Source: Burkholderiales bacterium
GTDB taxonomy: Bacteria; Pseudomonadota; Gammaproteobacteria; Burkholderiales; Burkholderiaceae_C
Assembly (NCBI GenBank): GCA_005793295.1
Contig: SXSX01000209.1
Span: 1 to 5,592 of the forward strand
Length of the DNA: 5,592 nt
Direction of reading: 5' to 3'
Positions 1-5,592 of this stretch are shown here, piece by piece; the first letter of the stretch is position 1; each line of letters begins with the position of its first letter. The notes under the pieces are model-generated. The model was not told the DNA's origin and did no database searches. It was given only the letters and a program-made list of their open reading frames with translations. The translations under genes and the position numbers were made by a program.

Positions 1-140
1 GGCGCGCTGTCGAGCTGGCGACCGCCATGATTGGATACATAAATGGCGTCGGCGCCAAGATTCCTGATACGCACGGCGTCATCGGCGTTTAAAACTCCCT
101 TAACAATTAGCTTGCCCTTCCAGCGCGCGCGCACACAATA
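1..140 (-). CDS. FMN-dependent alpha-hydroxy acid dehydrogenase, internal fragment (5' side lost at junction, 3' side beyond the window)
   Basis: Reading the minus strand from about 140 down to 1 gives an open frame with the hallmark C-terminal half of the lactate/glycolate/mandelate dehydrogenase family. It runs RWKGKLIVKGVL, then an acidic DDAVR helix, then GADAIYVSNHGGRQLD. In this family the Lys of the VKG strand (codon 99-101) contacts FMN, the His of SNHGGRQLD (codon 27-29) is the catalytic base and the Arg of that motif (18-20) binds the substrate carboxylate; all three are present. The enzyme oxidises a 2-hydroxy acid to a 2-keto acid with FMN; the substrate cannot be told from this piece. 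There is no start codon or N-terminal half: upstream of about codon 140 the sequence becomes the opposite-strand metY. Family similarity fades between 126 and 143. The fragment could not make an active enzyme as it stands. Confidence 0.8.
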
Positions 141-148
141 CTCGCGCC
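123..148. other. Head-to-head junction between two truncated genes
   Basis: The dehydrogenase reading leftward and the MetY reading rightward both begin abruptly in mid-protein here. The dehydrogenase frame keeps family-like residues (YCVRARW) back to about 140. The MetY frame keeps family-like residues (NTRAVFAE) back to about 137. The breakpoint therefore lies within a few bases of 137, with a possible short overlap shared by both parents. An alternating purine-pyrimidine run, (GC)5 followed by ACACA, occupies 123-137. No transposase, terminal repeat or integrase site is visible. It may be a genuine inversion or deletion, or a chimeric join made during amplification or assembly. Confidence 0.7.
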
Positions 149-988
149 GTGTTTGCCGAGAGCCTGGGCAACCCCAGCCTGACAGTACTTGATATTGCAG
201 CTGTCGCGGAGGTGGCCCATTCGCATGGTGTCCCGCTGATCGTGGACAACACCGTACCCTCACCGTTCCTATGTAACCCATTGGCCCATGGGGCCGACAT
301 CGTTGTGCATTCCGCGACCAAGTACCTTGGCGGCCACGGGACGACTCTGGGCGGGGTGCTGGTAGAAAGTGGCAGGTTCCCCTGGGACAACGGTAAGTTC
401 CCTGGCATGACCGAGCCTTCAGCGGGTTACCACGGCGTGAAGTTCTTTGAGACCTTTGGAGACTTCGGCTTTACCATGCGCGCACGCATGGAGGTATTGC
501 GCGTGTATGGCTCCGCTCTTTCTCCGTTTTCCGCCTGGCAGATCCTGCAGGGCGTTGAGAGTCTGCATGTTCGCATGGAGCGCCATTGCACCAACGCCCG
601 CAAGGTGGCTCAATTCCTCAAGGATCATCCGCGGGTCGCATGGGTCAACTACCCTGGCATGCCCGAGCACCCGCAATACGATTTGGTGCACAAGCAAATG
701 CGAACGGTAGACGGCACTCCGGGTGCGTCCGGCCTTTTGGCCTTCGGTGTCAAGGGAGGTATGGACGCTGGTGTGCGTTTCATCGAGGCAGCACAGATCA
801 TGAGCCATCTGGCCAATATCGGAGACACCCGCACGCTGATCATTCACCCGGCATCCACAACGCACGGTCAACTGGAAGCAAAACAACAATTAGACGCTGG
901 CGTTTTACCGGATATGGTGCGTATGTCTGTGGGCATCGAACATATCGACGACATACTTTGGGATATCGACCAGGCACTAAGCGCCTAA
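149..988 (+). CDS. metY: O-acetylhomoserine sulfhydrylase (MetY type), 5'-truncated
   Basis: This is a PLP-dependent Cys/Met-metabolism enzyme that makes homocysteine from O-acetylhomoserine and sulfide in the cytoplasm. Counting from the GTG at 149, the frame shows AESLGNPSL at the start, VDNT with the Asp that pairs with the PLP ring nitrogen (residue 33), and SATKYLGGHGT with the Schiff-base Lys (residue 58, codon 320-322). Near the C-terminus are ANIGDTRTLIIHPASTTH and VRMSVGIEHIDDI. The insertions and the C-terminal pattern fit MetY better than the shorter MetB/MetC enzymes. The family is about 430 residues long and only about 280 are here. The missing N-terminal third holds the phosphate-binding loop and the Tyr/Arg that reach into the partner subunit, so this piece should be inactive. 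The GTG is only the first possible start: similar residues (NTRA) continue upstream to about 137 with no ribosome binding site, so the true start has been lost. A stop lies at 986-988, 16 nt before the next gene. Confidence 0.85.
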   Translation: MFAESLGNPSLTVLDIAAVAEVAHSHGVPLIVDNTVPSPFLCNPLAHGADIVVHSATKYLGGHGTTLGGVLVESGRFPWDNGKFPGMTEPSAGYHGVKFFETFGDFGFTMRARMEVLRVYGSALSPFSAWQILQGVESLHVRMERHCTNARKVAQFLKDHPRVAWVNYPGMPEHPQYDLVHKQMRTVDGTPGASGLLAFGVKGGMDAGVRFIEAAQIMSHLANIGDTRTLIIHPASTTHGQLEAKQQLDAGVLPDMVRMSVGIEHIDDILWDIDQALSA

Positions 989-994
989 GCAAAT

Positions 995-998
995 GGAG
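995..998 (+). promoter_or_regulatory. Ribosome binding site deciding the crotonase start
   Basis: GGAG lies 6 nt before the ATG at 1005. The earlier in-frame ATG at 993 overlaps this motif and has no purine-rich sequence in front of it, so 1005 is the better start. Confidence 0.6.
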
Positions 999-1004
999 AC
1001 GACT

Positions 1005-1793
1005 ATGACTGAAGCTTCGCAACCCTGTCTGCTTATCAATGTTGATCCCAACGGTGTAAAGACCTTAACGCTGAATCGACCAGAGGCGTTCAATGCATTG
1101 TCTGAAGAGTTGCTTGCTGAACTGAAGAAGGCGTTGGACACCACGGCATCGGAAAAGGCGGTGCGCGTGGTCATTCTCGACGCACGCGGAAAGGCCTTTT
1201 GTGCAGGACACGACCTTAAACAAATGCGTGCAACACCGTCGTTGGGCTATTACCAGAAATTGTTTGAAAGGTGCACGGAGGTAATGCTGGCCTTGCAAAG
1301 TCTTAGCGTGCCGGTTATTGCCAAAGTGCAGGGTCTTGCCACAGCCGCGGGATGTCAGCTGGTTGCCATGTGCGATCTTGCAGTTGCTTCCAATACGGCC
1401 CGCTTTGCCGTGAGCGGTGTCAATATGGGTCTATTCTGCGCAACTCCCAGCGTTGCTTTGTCGCGCAATGTTGGCCGCAAGGCGGCTTTCGAAATGCTGG
1501 TAACTGGTGCGTTCATCAGCGCTGAAGAAGCGCGTCAACAAGGCCTGGTGAACCGCGTGGCGGAACCCGAAATGCTGGACGCAGCCGTGTATGAACTGGT
1601 GCAAAGCATTCTGGCCAAACCCCGCGTGGCAGTGGCCATGGGTAAAAAACTCTTTTATCGCCAATTGGAAATGGGCATTGCTGATGCATATTCGAATGCG
1701 GCACAGACGATGGCGTGTAACATGATGGAACATGTGGCCCTGGAAGGAGTGCAAGCCTTCATCGATAAACGAACACCAGACTGGCGCAGTTAA
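1005..1793 (+). CDS. Enoyl-CoA hydratase/isomerase family protein, ECHDC3-like
   Basis: This is a complete crotonase-fold protein of 262 residues (266 if the ATG at 993 is used). Numbering from 1005, the first oxyanion-hole segment is FCAGHDLKQM (65-74). The second is GLATAAGCQLVAMCD (110-124), followed by FAVSGVNMGLFCATP (134-148) and the C-terminal helices ending in KRTPDWRS. These signatures match the mitochondrial and bacterial ECHDC3 group. In classical hydratase (rat numbering) the catalytic residues are Glu144 and Glu164; the aligned positions here are Gln118 and Gly138. Oxyanion stabilisation of an acyl-CoA thioester is therefore supported, but ordinary hydration of enoyl-CoA is doubtful. 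It lies 16 nt behind metY and is probably co-transcribed with it, and it is convergent with the LysR gene. The substrate is unknown. Confidence 0.85.
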   Translation: MTEASQPCLLINVDPNGVKTLTLNRPEAFNALSEELLAELKKALDTTASEKAVRVVILDARGKAFCAGHDLKQMRATPSLGYYQKLFERCTEVMLALQSLSVPVIAKVQGLATAAGCQLVAMCDLAVASNTARFAVSGVNMGLFCATPSVALSRNVGRKAAFEMLVTGAFISAEEARQQGLVNRVAEPEMLDAAVYELVQSILAKPRVAVAMGKKLFYRQLEMGIADAYSNAAQTMACNMMEHVALEGVQAFIDKRTPDWRS

Positions 1794-1811
1794 TTTTTTA
1801 GTTCGAACCAA

Positions 1812-1830
1812 GGACCTAAGGATTAGGCCC
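1812..1830 (-). terminator. Possible hairpin at the end of the leftward operon
   Basis: On the minus-strand transcript GGGCCUAA, loop UCC, UUAGGUCC can form an 8-bp stem with one G-U pair. It includes the LysR stop codon. A mostly U/G stretch (UUGGUU) follows instead of a clean U-tract, so it is a weak candidate. On the plus strand the same repeat has an A-C mismatch and is followed by CAAAA, so it would not be a good terminator for the crotonase gene. It sits in the short gap between the two convergent genes. Confidence 0.3.
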
Positions 1831-2737
1831 AAAATCCTGCGCGGCTGTAATGCAACTTCAAAAAATCAATCCATAAGCGAACCCGCAAAGCCAAATGCTT
1901 GCGCTGTGGAAAAACAGCGTAAATACCATTGGGCGGTGCGGCGAAATCTTCTAAGACGCTGACCAATTTTCCTTCTGCAATCTCCGCCTCCACCTCCCAC
2001 GTACTGCGCCATGCAATCCCCCAACCGCGCAAACACCAGTCATGCAAAACCTGACCGTCCGAGCAATCCAAAGGTCCTGAAGGTTTAAGGTACACCACTT
2101 CAAATCCGTCCGCCTTGGGTAACTTAAACGCCCAGCCCCGCGTTTGGGAGGCGTCGCTGGACAAGGATAAACAATCAAACCGCGCCAAATCGCTGGGCTG
2201 CTTTGGCACGCCGTGGCGGGCGAGGTAGTCGGGGGTGGCAACACACAGACGCCGGTTGTCCGCCAAACGCACACTCACCAAAGAGGAATCCGGCATATCT
2301 CCAACGCGCACCGCGCAATCAAACCCTTCGCCGGCGATATCGACGACTCGGTCGCTCAAGTTCAAAGACACCGTGACATCGGGATGCAACGCATGAAACA
2401 GCGGCACCAGCGGTGCCACGTGACGCCGCCCGAACCCAGCGGGTGCGGTCATACGCAAATGTCCACTGGCCTTGACTCCACCCGCACTCACGCTGGCCTC
2501 TGCGTTGGCCAAGTCCGCCAACAAGCGTTGGCAATCCTCTAAAAACGCACTCCCTTCGTGGGTCAAGGTAATGCGCCTTGTGGTTCGTATCAACAACTTC
2601 ACCCCTAGTTGCTCCTCTAACCCGTCCAAGCGCCGCCCCATGATCGCGGGCGCCACGCCTTCGGCTTTGGCAGCGGCCGTGAGGCTGCCGCGTTGGGCAA
2701 CGGATACAAAAGACTCTATTTGTTTGAACTTATCCAT
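1823..2737 (-). CDS. LysR-type transcriptional regulator, CrgA-like group
   Basis: A complete 304-residue protein of the usual LysR length. The N-terminal winged helix-turn-helix covers about residues 1-60, with GSLTAAAKAEGVAPAIMGRR (17-36) as helix-turn-helix and a wing containing TRRITLTHEG. A linker helix follows (about 62-85), and then a periplasmic-binding-like effector domain beginning SGHLRMTAP (91-99). The FDCAVRVG segment (139-146) and the VATPDYLARHG segment (about 166-176) are typical of the CrgA-like group. The start ATG (2735-2737) has GAGG 5 nt upstream. It follows the CoA-transferase stop by 2 nt, so the two are translated from one message. LysR genes more often stand divergent from their target. 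It may control its own operon and perhaps the divergent malate synthase gene; this is inference. The inducer is unknown. Confidence 0.92.
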   Translation of the reverse strand: MDKFKQIESFVSVAQRGSLTAAAKAEGVAPAIMGRRLDGLEEQLGVKLLIRTTRRITLTHEGSAFLEDCQRLLADLANAEASVSAGGVKASGHLRMTAPAGFGRRHVAPLVPLFHALHPDVTVSLNLSDRVVDIAGEGFDCAVRVGDMPDSSLVSVRLADNRRLCVATPDYLARHGVPKQPSDLARFDCLSLSSDASQTRGWAFKLPKADGFEVVYLKPSGPLDCSDGQVLHDWCLRGWGIAWRSTWEVEAEIAEGKLVSVLEDFAAPPNGIYAVFPQRKHLALRVRLWIDFLKLHYSRAGFWA

Positions 2738-2739
2738 TC

Positions 2740-3942
2740 TTACCTCGACGCCAGGACAACGCCCGCTTGAACCAAGTCATCCACTTCCTGAGCCGAGTAT
2801 CCCAAGCCCTGCAAGAGCTCGCGCCCGTGCTCACCCAACTTAGGCGGGTTCAGCCGCAAGCCCGGGCGCTGGCCGTCCAGCGTGATCGGCAACAAGGGGG
2901 TTGCGGTCTCGCGCCCATCCGGCAAGGTCATCGGGGCTAAGCCACCGGTTGCGATCAAGTGGGGGTCGGTAAATAAATCTTGGGGGTCAGTGATGGGCGC
3001 AAAAGGCAAACCGTTTTTCTCGAACACGGCTGCCAATGCTTTCGCGCTGTGGCCTGCGAGGCGCTCGCGCAACAAAGGCATCATCCAATCTCTGGCCAAT
3101 ACCCGATCGTTGTTTGTTGTGAGTCGCGGATCAGCAAACCAATCGGCAAATCCAAAAGCTTCGCAAAAAATCTTCCACTGCGAATCACCCACGACCGCCA
3201 AAAAAATTTGCTCACCGTCGAGAACGCTAAAGACATCGTAAATTCCCCAAGGAGAAATACGCTCAGGCATGGGAGCAGCAGCCTTGCCCGTCACCGCGAA
3301 CTGCAGCATGTGTTGCGCCACTAAAAAAATATTGTTTTCAAACAGCGCCGACTGCACTTCTTGGCCTTTGCCCGTTTGTTCGCGCTGCATCAAAGCCGCC
3401 ATTGCGCCCATCGCCCCAAACAGCCCGCCCATGATGTCATTCACACTGCTTCCCGCTCGCAAGGGGTCGCCGGGTCGGCCCGTCATAAACGCCAAGCCAC
3501 CCATCATTTGCACCACCTCGTCCAAAGCGGTCCGGTGGTCATAGGGTCCCGGTAAAAACCCTTTGTGGCTGACATAAATCAGGCGTGGGTAAAGCTGTGA
3601 CAACGCAGCGTAATCCAACCCGAGCTTTTGCATGGTGGAGGTCTTGAAGTTTTCACTGACAACGTCTGCGCTGGCAACCAAGCGCATCACAACCTCTCGG
3701 CCTTGCGGGCTTTGCAAGTCCAGGGCGATACTCTTTTTGTTGCGGTTAAACAATGGGTAAAACCCCGCGCCGCTGCCTAACAAGCGCCGGGTACTGTCCC
3801 CAGTCAAGGGTTCTACCTTGATAACCTCAGCGCCCAAGTCGCCCAGCGCCATGCCACAGGTCGGGCCCATCACCATGTGCGTGAACTCCACGACGCGAAC
3901 GCCATGCAAGGGAAGTGGTTTCGGTATAGTCATTTTTGTCAC
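2740..3942 (-). CDS. Family III (CaiB/BaiF) acyl-CoA transferase
   Basis: A complete cytoplasmic enzyme of 400 residues, the usual length for formyl-CoA transferase/CaiB proteins, which move CoA between carboxylic acids and work as interlocked dimers. From the GTG at 3942, the Rossmann-like N-terminus has LHGVRVVEFTHMVMGPTCG (about 12-30), then LGDLGAEVIKVE, GDSTR and FNRNKKSIALDL. The segment GPYDHRTALDEVVQMMGGL carries the Asp aligned with the catalytic Asp of formyl-CoA transferase (about residue 141). The second half has TGKGQEV and the GLPFAPI segment (311-317), with DPQDLFTDPHL just after it. Three in-frame starts are possible: ATG 3966, GTG 3942 and ATG 3933. GTG 3942 is preferred because AGGAA stands 7 nt before it. 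It is the first gene of an operon with the LysR regulator and is divergent from malate synthase G. The donor and acceptor acids cannot be read from the sequence. Confidence 0.9.
   Translation of the reverse strand: MTKMTIPKPLPLHGVRVVEFTHMVMGPTCGMALGDLGAEVIKVEPLTGDSTRRLLGSGAGFYPLFNRNKKSIALDLQSPQGREVVMRLVASADVVSENFKTSTMQKLGLDYAALSQLYPRLIYVSHKGFLPGPYDHRTALDEVVQMMGGLAFMTGRPGDPLRAGSSVNDIMGGLFGAMGAMAALMQREQTGKGQEVQSALFENNIFLVAQHMLQFAVTGKAAAPMPERISPWGIYDVFSVLDGEQIFLAVVGDSQWKIFCEAFGFADWFADPRLTTNNDRVLARDWMMPLLRERLAGHSAKALAAVFEKNGLPFAPITDPQDLFTDPHLIATGGLAPMTLPDGRETATPLLPITLDGQRPGLRLNPPKLGEHGRELLQGLGYSAQEVDDLVQAGVVLASR
2743..2746 (-). promoter_or_regulatory. Ribosome binding site of the LysR gene, inside the end of the CoA-transferase gene
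   Basis: The minus strand reads GAGGTAAGAATG. GAGG is 5 nt from the LysR ATG and overlaps the last codons of the CoA-transferase, whose TAA lies between them. This arrangement favours translational coupling. Confidence 0.65.
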
Positions 3943-3949
3943 AAATGGA

Positions 3950-3954
3950 TTCCT
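3950..3954 (-). promoter_or_regulatory. Ribosome binding site favouring the GTG start of the CoA-transferase
   Basis: AGGAA on the minus strand lies 7 nt upstream of the GTG at 3940-3942. It would be 16 nt from the ATG at 3931-3933, which is too far. The ATG at 3964-3966 has only a weak TTAGG in front of it. Confidence 0.5.
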
Positions 3955-3984
3955 ATTTACAAGCATAGTAACTGCCTAAGGTTG

Positions 3985-4013
3985 GAATACATTACAAGCC
4001 TGAGACTGTATTC
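3985..4013. promoter_or_regulatory. Perfect inverted repeat in the divergent intergenic region, candidate operator
   Basis: GAATACA (3985-3991) and TGTATTC (4007-4013) are perfect 7-base inverted copies separated by 15 nt. Their centres are 22 bp apart, about two helical turns, so both arms face the same side of the DNA. This suits a dimeric regulator. The repeat lies between the starts of the CoA-transferase operon and malate synthase G, about 24 nt before the latter's ATG. The neighbouring LysR protein is an obvious candidate ligand, but no evidence in the sequence proves this. I see no convincing sigma-70 promoter pair in the roughly 94-nt gap; TTGGAA (3982-3987) is a possible -35 without a well-spaced -10. 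Confidence 0.4.
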
Positions 4014-4022
4014 TTGTTTTTT

Positions 4023-4028
4023 GGAAAG
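4023..4028 (+). promoter_or_regulatory. Ribosome binding site of malate synthase G
   Basis: GGAAAG stands 8 nt before the ATG at 4037, in a T-rich leader. It supports that ATG as the start, in agreement with the usual malate synthase G N-terminus. Confidence 0.55.
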
Positions 4029-4036
4029 ACCCCCTT

Positions 4037-5592
4037 ATGGCTACCGCCCGCACTACCCTTCACCGCTTGCACGTTGCACCTGTATTGCAAACCTTTATTG
4101 ACTCCAAGGTCTTGCCAGGAACCGGGATTTCTCCTGCACACTTTTGGCAGGGTTTTGATGCGTTAGTCGCTGATTTGGCACCCAAGAATATCGCACTGTT
4201 AGCAGAACGCGATCGGCTCCAAACCGAGATGGACGCGTGGCATCAAGACCACCCGGGCCCGATCAGCGATATGCCGGCATATCAAGCTTTTTTAGAAAAA
4301 ATTGGCTACTTGGTTCCTGTTCCGAAAAAGACCCGCATCACCACCTCCAAAGTGGATGCAGAACTGGCAGTGCAAGCTGGCCCGCAATTGGTCGTCCCGG
4401 TGCTGAACGCGCGTTACGCACTCAACGCCGCCAACGCCCGCTGGGGCTCTTTGTACGATGCCTTGTACGGGTCTGACGTGATTTCCGAAGACGATGGCGC
4501 CACCAAGGTAGGCCCCACTGGCAAGCCTTACAACCCCAAACGCGGGAAAAAAGTGATTGCCTATTCGCGTCATGTCTTAGATCGCACTGCACCGTTACGC
4601 AAAGGCTCGCATCTGCATGCGATCGGCTACCGCATCAAAGACGGAAAGCTTTCCATCAAACTCAAAGACGGCAGCACCACCAGCTTGCAGAGCGCCAGCC
4701 AGCTCGTCGGATTTCAAGGCGACGCCAAAGAGCCTTCTTCTGTTTTATTGCAACACAATGGATTGCACCTCGACCTGCGCATTGATCGCAACACCCCTAT
4801 CGGCAAAACCGACGCGGCGGGCGTGTGTGATTTGGTCCTTGAATCAGCGCTCTCAACGATTTTGGACTTAGAAGACTCGGTCGCGGTAGTGGATGCACAA
4901 GACAAAGTCTTGGCGTACAGCAACTGGCTGGGCATTCTCAATGGCACCTTGACAGAAACGATCCACAAAGGCGACAAAACCTTTACCCGCGGCCTCAACC
5001 CCGACCGCGTATACACCGGCGCAGACGGCAAGGCGGTCACTTTGCATGGCCGCTCGCTCATGTTTGTTCGCAACGTAGGCCACCTGATGACCAACACGGC
5101 CATCACCTACACCGGCGCTGACGGGAAAACGCACGAAATTCCAGAAGGAATTTTGGATGCGGTCGTTACCACCACCATCGCCATGCATGACTTGCAACGC
5201 ACCAAAAAAGATGCCATTCGCAACTCTCGCAAAGGCTCGGTGTATATCGTCAAACCCAAAATGCACGGCCCCGCCGAAGTCGCTTTCGCCGACGAGCTTT
5301 TTGGACGCGTAGAAAAAATGCTCGGCTTGCCTGCGAGCACCGTCAAGCTGGGAATCATGGATGAAGAACGCCGAACCAGCGTCAACCTGCAGGCCTGCAT
5401 CGCAGCGGCCAGCAGCCGTGTTGCGTTCATCAACACTGGCTTTCTCGACCGCACAGGTGACGAGATGCATACCGCCATGCACGCTGGCCCCATGGTTCGC
5501 AAAGGCGATATGAAAAGCAGCGCGTGGATCCAAGCCTACGAGCGCAACAACGTATTGGTCGGACTGGCCTGTGGCCTTCGCGGAAAAGCGCA
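4037..5592 (+). CDS. glcB: Malate synthase G, N-terminal 518 residues (cut by right edge)
   Basis: This enzyme condenses glyoxylate with acetyl-CoA to give malate and CoA in the cytoplasm, letting cells grow on glycolate, glyoxylate or C2 compounds. The family is about 720-730 residues long; 518 are in the window and the frame is open to the last base. Visible family signatures are TLHRLHVAPVL (7-17), VLPGTGI (25-31), LLAERDRLQ (54-62), LQHNGLHLDLRID (238-250), LDLEDSVAVVDA (276-287) and the VYIVKPKMHGPAEVAF block (402-417). Against the E. coli enzyme, Arg338 matches Arg345 in FVRNVGHLM. The Mg-binding Glu427 and Asp455 match Glu443 in GIMDEERRT and Asp471 in INTGFLDRTGDE. The catalytic base, equivalent to Asp631, lies beyond the edge. 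No frameshift or in-frame stop is seen. It is divergent from the CoA-transferase operon and shares its control region. Confidence 0.96.
   Translation, partial: MATARTTLHRLHVAPVLQTFIDSKVLPGTGISPAHFWQGFDALVADLAPKNIALLAERDRLQTEMDAWHQDHPGPISDMPAYQAFLEKIGYLVPVPKKTRITTSKVDAELAVQAGPQLVVPVLNARYALNAANARWGSLYDALYGSDVISEDDGATKVGPTGKPYNPKRGKKVIAYSRHVLDRTAPLRKGSHLHAIGYRIKDGKLSIKLKDGSTTSLQSASQLVGFQGDAKEPSSVLLQHNGLHLDLRIDRNTPIGKTDAAGVCDLVLESALSTILDLEDSVAVVDAQDKVLAYSNWLGILNGTLTETIHKGDKTFTRGLNPDRVYTGADGKAVTLHGRSLMFVRNVGHLMTNTAITYTGADGKTHEIPEGILDAVVTTTIAMHDLQRTKKDAIRNSRKGSVYIVKPKMHGPAEVAFADELFGRVEKMLGLPASTVKLGIMDEERRTSVNLQACIAAASSRVAFINTGFLDRTGDEMHTAMHAGPMVRKGDMKSSAWIQAYERNNVLVGLACGLRGKA

Noticed and set aside
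100..408. 102-codon minus-strand frame spanning the junction
   Set aside because: It is out of frame with the dehydrogenase signature and antisense to metY; it has no family resemblance.
419..889. Long open frame antisense to metY (156 codons)
   Set aside because: It mirrors a strongly conserved enzyme gene, has no recognisable domain and no ribosome binding site that I can support; codon bias of the real gene explains it.
993..1004. Upstream ATG for the crotonase gene
   Set aside because: No ribosome binding site before it, and it overlaps the GGAG that suits the ATG at 1005.
1801..1808. Palindrome GTTCGAAC between the convergent genes
   Set aside because: Only 8 bp and no loop to form a hairpin; likely chance or a fortuitous restriction-like site.
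1431..1832. Antisense open frame of 133 codons under the crotonase gene
   Set aside because: Shadow of a conserved coding region, with no protein family features.
3960..4036. Sigma-70 promoters for the two divergent units
   Set aside because: Several partial matches (TTGGAA, TTACAA, TATTCT, TACTAT) exist but none forms a pair with 16-18 nt spacing and good hexamers.
4868..5533. 221-codon open frame antisense to malate synthase G
   Set aside because: The plus strand encodes an unbroken, motif-rich malate synthase G; the antisense frame is composition driven and resembles no family I know.

Overview
The window looks like chromosomal DNA of a betaproteobacterium, most likely Burkholderiales. 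This is inferred from moderately high GC, the style of the proteins (a CrgA-like LysR regulator, a CaiB/BaiF CoA-transferase, malate synthase G) and codon use. No rRNA or other strong taxonomic marker is present, so the placement is tentative. I see no tRNA, CRISPR array, insertion sequence or phage gene.

Layout, left to right. (1) Positions 1 to about 140, minus strand: an internal piece of an FMN-dependent alpha-hydroxy acid (lactate/glycolate-type) dehydrogenase, cut at its 5' side inside the window and running off the left edge. (2) About 137-988, plus strand: the C-terminal two thirds of an O-acetylhomoserine sulfhydrylase (MetY type), also cut at its 5' side at the same place. The two fragments are joined head to head inside both coding regions. 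(3) 1005-1793, plus strand: an intact crotonase-fold protein of the ECHDC3 type, 16 nt after metY. (4) 1823-2737, minus strand: a LysR-type regulator, convergent with the crotonase. (5) 2740-3942, minus strand: a family III (CaiB/BaiF) CoA-transferase, directly upstream of the LysR gene with a 2-nt gap. (6) 4037-5592, plus strand: the first 518 residues of malate synthase G, divergent from the CoA-transferase and cut by the right edge.

Functionally this is mostly carbon and acyl-CoA metabolism. A CoA-transferase that would activate an unidentified organic acid is co-transcribed with a LysR regulator. Its divergent neighbour is malate synthase G, which joins glyoxylate and acetyl-CoA. The divergent intergenic region carries a perfect 7-bp inverted repeat, GAATACA-N15-TGTATTC, a plausible operator.

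The two points most worth checking are the head-to-head junction at about 130-148, which is either a real rearrangement or an assembly or amplification chimera, and that inverted repeat. I did not find convincing evidence of a wholly new system; most of the window is ordinary metabolic DNA.
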